Positions 9,890 to 19,385 of a stretch of 64,000 nt of DNA are shown piece by piece. The notes under the pieces are model-generated. The model had not been told where the DNA came from, made no database searches, and worked only from the letters and a program-made list of their open reading frames with translations. The translations under genes and the position numbers were made by a program. Origin of the DNA: Primula veris (Eukaryota; Streptophyta; Magnoliopsida; Ericales; Primulaceae); NCBI GenBank assembly GCA_963682055.1, contig OY821746.1, positions 23,812,481 to 23,876,480 on the forward strand. The letters are read 5' to 3'. Each line of letters opens with the position of its first letter. The first letter of the stretch is position 1.

Positions 9890-12800
9890 ATATTTGAATA
9901 CGATGTCTAGGAAAGATATAGGCGGAAGTCGATATCCTAATGAGGTCGGGTTTTAAGTGGCATTCGTTCCCTCCACCCTCACCGTCTTTCCTGGTCGTTT
10001 TTCAAGTAGAGCTACCGAAAGGGGTCGACTAAATAATAATTTCCCCGAGTGTGTTTATATAGTGATGTATGTTTTGCCGAATTGGTGTTTCAGTATCGAC
10101 CCGTCGTTCGATCAATGAGAACCAATTCACATTAAAAGCAAAACTATTTTCGAACCAAAGTTTGTGCTTGTGCAAACCATAAACATATAAACCGGTCGTT
10201 TTATATGACAAATAATCCAGAACTCCCAACACATGTTGGATGCCATCTATGATGAGAAAATTCGCAAAACATACTTGCGAAATGACTGTTTAGACGTTGA
10301 TGTTATTCCGTCACAATATGTTAGTCACCCTGATGTGTGAAAATATGATGCCCAATTTTTTTTGAATGCTATCTTTGATGAGTAAAACACGAGTTTGTTG
10401 TTACCATCAGGATGAATGCTAAGGCGTTGATTTTATTCCGCCGTCACATTTGAGACGTGATGACGTCAATGGTGAACAAATGTCTGAAATTGACATTATT
10501 GGAGCAATCCTTCACCAAAAATACTAGCTTGGAAATTGTATTCCATAAGCAGTATCGTGAATTTATATTGGATAAGAAAATTACCCCGATGAGTAGTTTT
10601 AATCCTATTGGGTCAATGGCGAATTGTTTGCCTGATATTAATGCTCTTCGTGTATATTTTTTTTCCACGAATCGAGAACCGATACAAGTGTTATTTGTCT
10701 CAAACTGTCGCGATCCCGATGAATCGCCTAGCCAAGCGAGATTTTAAACAATCGTCAAAATCGAAAACCTGTGGCTCCAAGACAGTAATTGAAAGGAATA
10801 ATATGGCCTGTTGTCACAAAGCAAGAGATAATGCGCAAGGAGACAACTCTATGCTATAAAGACAAAGGTCATGCACGGTTACTCCTTAAATAGTTCATAA
10901 CTATTATAAAGGTGGAAAAACCGATGCTAATGTAGTTAAGTTAATTGAAAGAAAACTCTTGAGACCCCCGATTTTGTGGCTCAAATGAGTTTGATACCTT
11001 TCTTTATTGATTTTGATAAATCATTGAGCCATTTTTTCGCTCATCTGGATTATGTTTTTCCATTTGAATTATGATTTTTCCATTTGGACATACTTTTGGA
11101 TTATGGTTTGCCTGTTTACGAAATTTCTCGAAATAATTTAAAGTGTTTTGAGCAAATTCCTTTGACAAATGTGACCAAACTTTAAATTATGAAATTTTAG
11201 GCAATACTTGTGGGGTAGTTGATTTTTTTGGAAATAGTGGGTAACAATATACCACATAATTTCACCAACTACTTGCCTAAAAGAGTACTCAGTGACAACG
11301 ATTCTGGACCTGTCGTTCCAAATCGAAATCTTTGGTAAAGCCAAATTGATTTGTCAAATATGAGGCGTTATACTCCTATAGGTCCTGTCGTACCTTGTCT
11401 GGTAATAGCTCATGAAAGAATTAAAATTTCTTTACATAGCCTCCATTTAATACGACCAAAAGCGTATTTTAGAGGAGTTGAAATGTCTTTCAAGTGGTTG
11501 CTACCACATTCTTTAAAGCATTTAAAGTTATCTTATCATTTCGCCTGTCGTCGAAATGATAAATGATTTAGATGCTAAGACATGATTGTCTGTACTATCA
11601 TTCGCCTGTCGTCGATTGATAAGAGCATTTTGATATTGTGGCATTGACCGGATGAGATATTCCCGGGTCAAAAGACGATGCTTGATTTATAATCGCATCG
11701 CATTTGGATTCTCTATGAGAATATATTTCGTGATTAATCCGAAATTCATGCCACTATTGCTCACTTTGAAAGATCAGTATGTGTAAAGATCACGAAATGA
11801 ACTCGTAGAATTCTTGTAAAGAATTGAAGGAGTTATTGTGGACTTATCCAACCATAAGACGGACCATAAATATAAATGGTTATGGTTGATGCATCGACAA
11901 TATAGTCACATTTTAATGTTGTCCACATAAATGCAGCACTTTCCAAACTTTTAGCCCTATCATTAAGTTGATGGCTCATGATCCGGATTATCCTGAAAAG
12001 TCTAGTCGAATTGATAATTCCGAAGAGTTAAAATCGAAATTTCGATTTGAATTACTTGAGTTTGGAAATTGAAATTGAACATCATGTCGATTATGTTCAG
12101 ACCCAAATGGACTCACGGAAAGTTTGATGATGCGACTGCAAATGATTGCACGCATTTCTTGGTCTTGCGCACCAAGATTTATATTTCCGTGTGGGGTCAT
12201 GCTATTTTGCTGCATTGGTCCGTCATGAGGCCCATATACACTCAAACACCATATGCGTACCAGCTGGTTACTGGTTATGAGCCAGAAGTTTTATATTAAC
12301 GCGTTTTTGGAGTGCTTAATTAATATTTTGATTGAGCCGCTATAGCATTCAAAATATGGACCTCTGAAGGGGACATAAGTCGATTATGAATCCCTGCCTA
12401 TCATTTGATAGAGTAACCTTGGCAAGCGATCTCTTTACCGCATGATATGCGAAAGTGACATCGCTAAGACTGTTCTCCCCATCGTTAGGGGGAGATTTGC
12501 ACGTTACCGTTGATAAGAAACGACGTGAAGTAACGTGGCATAACCCACTCAGTCTTAGCTTGATCCCTAAAACTGCACTTAGTGATAAGTAAGTGCATAG
12601 ACTCCCTCAAGTCTAACTAAATGCCAGACGCATTTAATGACTTTATGAGATGTCACGAGATCATTTATACCTGCTGCAAAATGCTTGCAAGGATAGACGT
12701 TCCTGTCGGACGCCGTGTTCCTGTCGTAACACGTTGCTTTGGCCGAACCTGCCAACCAAAGGACGCTGCAGTCGGCCATTAGTCTGTCGTCCTTCCTAAG

Positions 12801-14340
12801 ATATGAGTAAGTTGACCGGTTATTAATTCGTTCAGCCCCAGAGGTGGTGAACTGAAACTCGCCTGTCGCACGAGATTATAAAGGAGCAGGGAGATGTATG
12901 ATTTCCTCCTCATTCTAAGAATCTCGAAATATCTGTCGATCATGATATCTTAGACGATATTGAAGCAAAACGAGACTGTCATTGATTACTTGTTCATATA
13001 TTCGGTGACGACTGATAATATGAGCAAATTATGACAGGGAACCATGTACCGTTGCCTGAAGTCAGCGTAGAATAGACTGAACTAATGGAAACTTGCAATC
13101 CAAGTAGACTCCTTAGCGAAAGTGTGTTCGGACCTGTAGCTCCAACACCACCAATGTTAAACGAGTTCGTTTATTTGGTTATTCGTAAGGAAAAGTGATG
13201 AGAATAATGAGATTGTAGAATGCTCGCCTAGTAGCGCAAGGCTTCTCTCACATCTTGGAATTGATTATGAGATGGTTGATTTCTTCGTAATGAACGTTAT
13301 AACGGTCCCCTACTTTATCAGTTTAGTAGTTTCCCAAAAACTGATTATGCAGCATGTGATTGGGGTCACGGTTTTATCTCTATGGGAATTTAGACAAATA
13401 GATATAGATGAAGGTCTCTGTGTGGCTTCATACGCTTTAATCAAGTAGTTCCTGACCACGGAACACGATCTCAATTAAATGAGACGTTCACTATATGGAT
13501 TAATATAATCCGAGCGGATGTGGTATACCGCCTAAGTGAGTACTTGATTAGCTTGGGATACTTGAACAAGTATTATGCCCTTGCGTGTTTTATTACGCGA
13601 TCCATTTTTTTTGGATTTGCCTTCGAGATGAAGGATCTTGGGAAGACAAGGTAGTGACTCGATCGGCCTGATGATCGAGTCCCGTAAAGATTGAATCTAA
13701 GTCCATGATTCAGACTACACCCAGAAGGTGTTATGATGTTTTAGTCATTATGACGCTAAGTCGTCAGATTCTCCCATGATCGTTCGATCACTGGACATTG
13801 ATATAGACCCGGTCCGTCCCTGATGAGACGACAAAGAGATATTGAACCATGATGTTCATATCTAAGTACAATAAGCGCATCATTATACTTGGTCTAATGT
13901 ACTAGGACGAACATCTTGTCTGCTGTGAATGGTATAGCTCGACACAGCATCGCGCTAACACGTTGCCATCGAAATGGCATAAAAGACATTTTCCCATTAC
14001 CTTAAGGTAACTGTGGATGAGGGCTTGTCTTATACCATTTTGCGTCATCGAGTGTATCTACCCCCTTTGGTACTCGAATTAACGCAACCCTTTTTCGGTT
14101 ATACCGATGCTGGTTACTTATCAGACCCGCATAAGGGATATTCCTAACATGGTATGTCTTTGCCATTAGGAATAAGGCGATATATTGGAGGTGTTAGAAT
14201 GACTCCAAACGAATCACTTCGATCTCATGCTCTATGAGACGACTAGAGAGTATATATGGCTTCGAGCTAGTATTATCCATATTTGAATTACATATGCTCT
14301 GTCTCACGATCCAGATAAAACACTTGTCATAGAAGACAAC
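9890..14340 (+). pseudogene. Decayed copia gag-pol
   Basis: Fragments recognisable in shifting frames are: gag around 10490-10565 (LEQSFTKNTSLEIVF then KQYREF); the pre-integrase WH motif region near 11640; integrase around 11980-12310 (WGHAILLHWSV...TPYAYQLVTGYEPE); the start of reverse transcriptase around 13120-13330 (GPVAPTPPM, then VRLAQGFSH-like and ITVPYFISLV-like pieces); and RNase H around 13930-14220 (HWNGIKHI-like, then GYTDAGYLSDPHKG). No frame remains open across a domain. The catalytic residues cannot be followed continuously. Confidence 0.8.
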
Positions 14341-14399
14341 TTGTTGTTATCGATTAAGAGAGACATGGCTACATTATGCTATTTAGCATTTTTCGCCGA

Positions 14400-15174
14400 A
14401 ATAAATCTTCACGTATGAAGTTTAAGAGCATCCAGTTGAATGCTCGTTCTATTTCACGTTAGATTTTCTTGCATCCAGTCGTGTGCAAGTAAATGAGGCA
14501 TACAGTCGAATGCTCGTACTCTTTCTTGGAATATGAAATCTTTGCACCCAGTCGTGTTCAAGTTAGGGGAAGCATCCAGGTGAATGCTTATTGGACTAAT
14601 TACTACTTAGTCGAAATTCTCGCACCCTGTTGTGTGCAAGTGAGGGGGAGCATCCAGTCGCATGCTCGTGTACTCTTTTTGTCCTTAGACCAAGGTTTTT
14701 TCCCACTGGGTTTTCCTTGGCAAGGTTTTTAGCGAGACACGTTCCCATCATACCTCACTTTAGATTGCCGATATTAGGGGGAGTATCCTGTTGTATAATT
14801 CTTACCACTGTGTACTATTTTGTCCTTCGACTAGAGGTTTTTCCCACTGGGTTTATTCTAGCAAGGTTTTGATGAGGCACCTGTTTTGTGGTTGATCTCC
14901 TACTACTACCACTGTTGCACTCTTTTTCCTTCGATCATAGATTTTCCCATTGGGTTTGCTCCGGCAAGGTTTTGATGAGCCACACTATTTTGTGGTTAGT
15001 TAATTACATAGAATTTCGGCATATATCATTCGGCTACACAGTTTCTCCTAGGTACCGGTTTTGTCCCATACTGGGTTTTCCGTCCCTAAGGTTTTTATGT
15101 GTTTAGCACTACGAATGAATTCGACTCAGATTGACTGCATGAAGACGAAGAATTCAAGACGTCCAAAAGGGGAG
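14400..15174 (+). other. Copia 3' untranslated region with GCATCCAGTCG repeats
   Basis: The motif GCATCCAGTCG or a variant recurs about every 85-90 bases, first near 14430. It is followed by repeats of TTTTTCCCACTGGGTTT and GCAAGGTTTT. This is a normal feature of this copia group between RNase H and the right LTR. The same type of sequence is at 31970-32524. Confidence 0.7.
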
Positions 15175-15420
15175 TGTTGTAGTTTATTACTGGACTATTT
15201 GGCCTTACTCATAGTGGGCCTAAGTTGGGTTTTCTAGCTTGTATAACCCTAACCTCTAGTATATAAAGAATGTTAGGGTCCCCTTGTAACCCTAACCTCT
15301 AGTATATAAAGAATGTTAGGGTCCCCTTATATTGATACATTCTGATGAATAAAGACCTACTATTCCCTCTCTCTATGTCTCCTATATAATATATATACTG
15401 AGTTAATAAGACTCACAACA
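15175..15420 (+). repeat. 3' LTR of the copia element (246 bp) with internal duplication
   Basis: The right LTR is 43 bases longer than the left because a unit holding ACCCTAACC, the TATA box TATATAAAG and GTTAGGGT is present twice in tandem. Confidence 0.88.
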
Positions 15421-15708
15421 ATATTAATAATATTAGTAAAGTGTGTAAGAATTTCCATTCTAACTGAAGTCACGTAGAAAACTTGGATAATCATAAAGGT
15501 GGTAGAATCCTCCTTATGTGGGATCCTGTTATTTATAATATCAATCTCATTTCTTCTACTGATCAATATATGCATTTTTGCATGATTACTAATATTGAAT
15601 ATAAAAAAAAAGTTTGGATAAATTGAATAAGTTTAGAATAATAGCATACGTATATGACATTTCCTTTTAAATTTTTATGAAAGATTTTGGACTTTGGAGT
15701 AATATAGA

Positions 15709-16165
15709 GGGTAAAATGCAAATAACCCCCTGGAGCTATGGGTCCTTTGCAAATAGCATCTAGAAACTATTAATTATTGCAATTAAACTTCAAAAACTAT
15801 CAAACTTTTGCAATTAACCTCAATTCCATCTTTTAAATAACATAAATTTATGTCCGATGATCCATTTTGAAATTAATGCATGTCAAGTAATATTTTAAGG
15901 AATAACAGAAAAAAATAGTTTTTCTCACTAAAATAATATTTTTTATATAAAACCTATTCTAATGACTTTGTTTTCGGAAAATTGTTATCTTAAATCGTGT
16001 TAATTGAGAAACTATATATATCAAACAAATAATTTTGTAAAATGAACAAATAGATAAAAATCGTGTCATTTTAAAGATGAACTTGGGTGTTAATTGCAAA
16101 AGTTTGATAGTTTATGGGGTTAATTGCAAGAGCTTATAGTTTTAGGGGTTATTTGCAAATGACCC
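15709..16165. mobile_element. MITE, AAATGCAAATAACC family, copy 2
   Basis: Ends GGGTAAAATGCAAATAACCC and GGGGTTATTTGCAAATGACCC. The inner arms AAAACTATCAAACTTTTGCA and TGCAAAAGTTTGATAGTTT are exact inverted repeats. Related to the element at 6944-7594. Confidence 0.7.
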
Positions 16166-16436
16166 ATAGTTTCAAGCCAAGAAAAAGTAAGTGTACCAAA
16201 TTTCGTCAAAAACTCTTTTTTACTAATTATCCGTTTACATTTATTGAATTCAAAATATAAAAAACACACAAAAATTATTATTTTTTCAAAACAATTATAA
16301 TATTATAGCAAAAAAAAAAAAACGTTTTACGTGTATTTTATATAACAAAAACATTATATTATTCAACATTTATAATTTAATATATTCATTCAATCAATGT
16401 ATTTTAAAAAAAATCATTTAGCCGAACTATATATAT

Positions 16437-16785
16437 ATGAGGATATATGAACACCATGAAAAACACTCAAATGAACACTTTTTTCGTAAAAACGCTCCCA
16501 ATCAAGATTTGGTTAATGCAAATCTCCACGGTTTCACGGCGGGAACACAAATATGCATTTTGTTTTTTTTTTTCCGAGATGTATAATGACATGTTTTGAA
16601 TTTTTAAATTTTACCATAATTTCGAAAACATGTCATTATACATCTCGGAAAAAAAAATAAAACGCATATTTGTGTTCTCGTCGTGAAACCGTGGAGATAT
16701 GCATTAACCAAATCTTGATTTGAAACGTTTTTTACGAAAAAGTGTCCAAATTGATGTTTTTCATAGTGTTAATATAACATCTCCC
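16437..16785. mobile_element. Long foldback element, ~150-bp arms, ~20-bp loop
   Basis: The sequence from GAGGATATATGAACACC to about 16596 is repeated as its reverse complement from about 16620 to 16785. The best-matched part is next to the loop: CCGAGATGTATAATGACATG on the left and CATGTCATTATACATCTCGG on the right. The arms also share AACCAAATCTTGATT and CCACGGTTTCACG, allowing for complement. No coding sequence; transcripts would form a near-complete hairpin. Confidence 0.8.

Positions 16786-16840
<55 letters not shown>
16785..16840. repeat. TA dinucleotide microsatellite
   Basis: About 55 bases of nearly pure TA lie directly at the right end of the foldback element. Confidence 0.85.
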
Positions 16841-16842
<2 letters not shown>

Positions 16843-17299
16843 CCAACCCAAGAAAAGATGAGATTGCCAAATTTTGGCCATTTTTTCCAAAAATACCCCT
16901 ACTCTTTTTTACTAATTACCAATATACATAATATAATTAATTAACTATTTGTCCTCAATATATTTTACTAATTACGGATGTACCCTAAATTAATTAACAA
17001 TTCGTTTTAACCTTCGTAACTATAATAAATTATACCAAATCTGAATATTATGTTAAAAATAAAATATATTACGAGATTTATATCATTACGCGTATTACAC
17101 GCAACGCATGGTTAATTTTTACTGGTATATATATATACACACACCAAGAGTCACAAAGATTGACATTAAAAAAAAAAAAAAAAAAAAGGAGTAGTTTATA
17201 TATTTTGAGAATTTATTGATAGCAAACAGTAAATATATATATTTATTTATATAATGAATATAAGAATATAGCCCTACTACGTAGTAGTTTTTTAAAAAA
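16841..17299. other. Intergenic sequence upstream of the ubiquitin-like-domain gene
   Basis: AT-rich sequence with an A run at 17168-17187 and no gene that I can see. It must contain the promoter of the gene whose leader follows, but no TATA box can be chosen with confidence. Confidence 0.4.
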
Positions 17300-17346
17300 A
17301 GAAGAAGAGAGATAAAAAGAGGCGCATCCTCTCTTTACCGAACTTG
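17300..17346 (+). promoter_or_regulatory. Probable non-coding first exon of the ubiquitin-like-domain gene
   Basis: A GA-rich then CT-rich stretch (GCGCATCCTCTCTTTACCG) ends at a good 5' splice site, CTTG|GTGAGC, at 17346/17347. The matching 3' splice site would be TACTTCAG at 21789, 24 bases before the start codon. This gives a leader intron of ~4.4 kb. An alternative donor is the GTATAA about 14 bases downstream. Inferred from splice signals only. Confidence 0.45.
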
Positions 17347-18215
17347 GTGAGCTGAGCTGGTATAAATTATTTATTATTTATATCATTCTACTTATTTTGT
17401 ATCTATCTTTGTTAGTTACTCTTTTTTTTATTCAAAGTTTTAGTTTTTTTTTTTAGGTGTTAAAATCTAATATACTTGTTTAAAGGCTTTCTCTAAATTT
17501 AGTTTTTTTCATTCAAGGTTACTTCTTTTATTCTTCTTTTCTTCTCTTTAATTTTTGTTCTGAATGGGTATTTAAGGGCTTCTTTTGCTTTAAGCTTAGC
17601 TTTTTTATTAGTTTTTTTTTTATTCCCTTAATGAGATGCAGTGTGTATTGGTCAGCTAGATAAAGAACTGTTTTTTATTTATTTATATGATTCTACTTTC
17701 ATGGGTTTTATTAATTACTCTTTTTTTTTTTATTCAAGGTTTTACTTTTTCTTTTAGGTGTTAAAATCTGATATTCTTGTGTGTGATCATTGTTCTTTTT
17801 TTTTTCTCTTTAAAATTTTCTGAATGGGTATTTACGGGCTTGTTTTCTTTAAGCTTAGCTTTTTTATTAGTTTTTTTTTATCCATTTATAAAGAATTTGA
17901 GATACAGTGTATATTGGTTAGCTAGATTAAGAATTAGTTTATATGATTCTACTTTAGTTTGTATCTATCTTGATGGGTTTTATTAGTTAATCTTGTTTTT
18001 TCAAGGTTTTAGTTTTTTTTACACTGTTAAAACCTGCTATACTTGTGTGTGCTCATTGTTCTTTTTCTTCTCTTTAATTTTTTCTGAATGGGCATTTAAG
18101 GGCTTGTTTTGCTTTAAGCTTAGCTTTTCTAACTGTTTTTATTTTGATTTTTCTTTATTGATTTTATGGGATGCAGTGTATATTGGTCAGCTATATAAAG
18201 ATTCTATTTAGTTTT

Positions 18216-19385
18216 TGTTGGATTTTAGAGTATATATATAATTTAGAGAGAGAATAGTATTTACTAGCAATGTTGAGCTCACTCAAATGAGTAGTGACTC
18301 CATCTATCTATAAGACAAAAATACATTAATTACCCCAACTACTAACTCCTTAACATAACCTGAAACATTCTCATACATTAGACGAGCATCTACTTAATTC
18401 TATTATCCAACACCCCCCCTCAAGCTGGAGTTTCCAGCTTGGAGGTTAGTCTTCGAAACACTTTAATGTTAAATCCAATCTTCTCCTTTGGATCCAGAAT
18501 CCTTGTTTGGCGATTTACAATTTAGTTTCTGCAATTCTCTCTTGTATGCCTTGGTTTCTTACGGTGGCCAGAGGAGGATATACTACAGCAATGAAGGCTG
18601 TAACAAAATGAAAAATAACAGCAACGAAGGCTGTAATATAGGGACAAAAAGCAGCTATTAAGGCTGCAAAGGATTCAAAAAACTAGCAGCAATGGAGGCT
18701 GCTCGAGAAAGGGATAAACAACAGCAATGAAGATGAAAAAACAGCAGCAATTAAGGCCGCAAATAAGATGAAAAACAGCAGCAATTAAGGCTGCAAATTA
18801 TTTAAAAACTTAGCAGCAATGATGGCTGCAATTGTGTGAAGAAATTGGCAGCAATTAAGGCTGCAAAAGTAGGGGGTAAAATGCAGCAATTAAGGCTGCA
18901 ACGAGAGGTAAAATAGCAGCAATGAAGGCCACAAATGAATTTCGAAACTGCAGCAATGAAGGCCGCAAATGAAATTTAAAAACCACAGCAATAAAGACTG
19001 CCCAAGATAGGGAGAAAATGCAGCAATAAAGGCTGCAGAAAGAGGGAGAAAACAGCAATTAAGGCTGCGAATAAGGGACTGATATGGTGGGGGGCGGCAA
19101 CATAACGGAATTTTCTAGAATCTAATCAGTATGATTCGTATTGCTCTGATACCATGTTGGATTTTAGAGTATATATATAATTTAGAGAGAGAATAGTATT
19201 TAGTAGCAATGTTGAGCTCACTCAAATGAGTTGTGATTCCATCTATTTATAAGACAAAAATACATTAAATGCCCCAACTTCCAACTACTAACTCCTTAAC
19301 TTAAAGCTACAAGCTTCTATCAACTTGTAACATAAGAACATTCTCATACATTAGACAAGCATCTACTTAATTCTATTATCCAACA
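18216..19385 (-). mobile_element. Small non-autonomous LTR retrotransposon (TRIM-like), 1170 bp
   Basis: LTRs at 18216-18412 and 19155-19385 begin TGTTGGATTTTAGAG and end ATTATCCAACA. The target duplication GTTTT is present at 18211-18215 and 19386-19390. Adjacent to the right LTR, 19143-19154 is the exact reverse complement of TGGTATCAGAGC, the initiator tRNA-Met primer site. Next to the left LTR is the complement of a polypurine tract (CCCCCCCT, 18413-18420). The element is therefore oriented on the minus strand. The 742-bp interior has no retroviral domains, only short repeats. It sits between array units 3 and 4. Confidence 0.9.
18580..19070. repeat. ~15 copies of GCAGCAATTAAGGCTGC inside the TRIM-like element
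   Basis: The motif GCAGCAAT(T/G)AAGGCTGC recurs with ~32-35-base spacing. Each copy has the complementary ends GCAGC and GCTGC around a 7-base loop, so each can form a small hairpin. Spacers are purine-rich and variable. Confidence 0.85.

Larger units (their letters stand above)
8852..15420 (+). mobile_element. Ty1/copia LTR retrotransposon, full length but decayed
   Basis: The left LTR (8852-9054) and right LTR (15175-15420) begin TGTT and end AACA. The element is flanked on both sides by the 5-bp target duplication ATATT (8847-8851 and 15421-15425). The sequence after the left LTR, CGTTATCAGCAC, is the usual primer-site region of a plant copia group. A purine tract, AAAAGGGGAG (15165-15174), precedes the right LTR. 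The order gag, integrase, reverse transcriptase, RNase H is the copia order. Many frameshifts and stops make it non-autonomous now. Confidence 0.9.

Noticed and set aside
18855..19058. Minus-strand frame of 67 residues in the TRIM-like element
   Set aside because: Ala/Phe/Leu-rich reading of the GCAGCAATTAAGGCTGC repeats, without gag or pol motifs.
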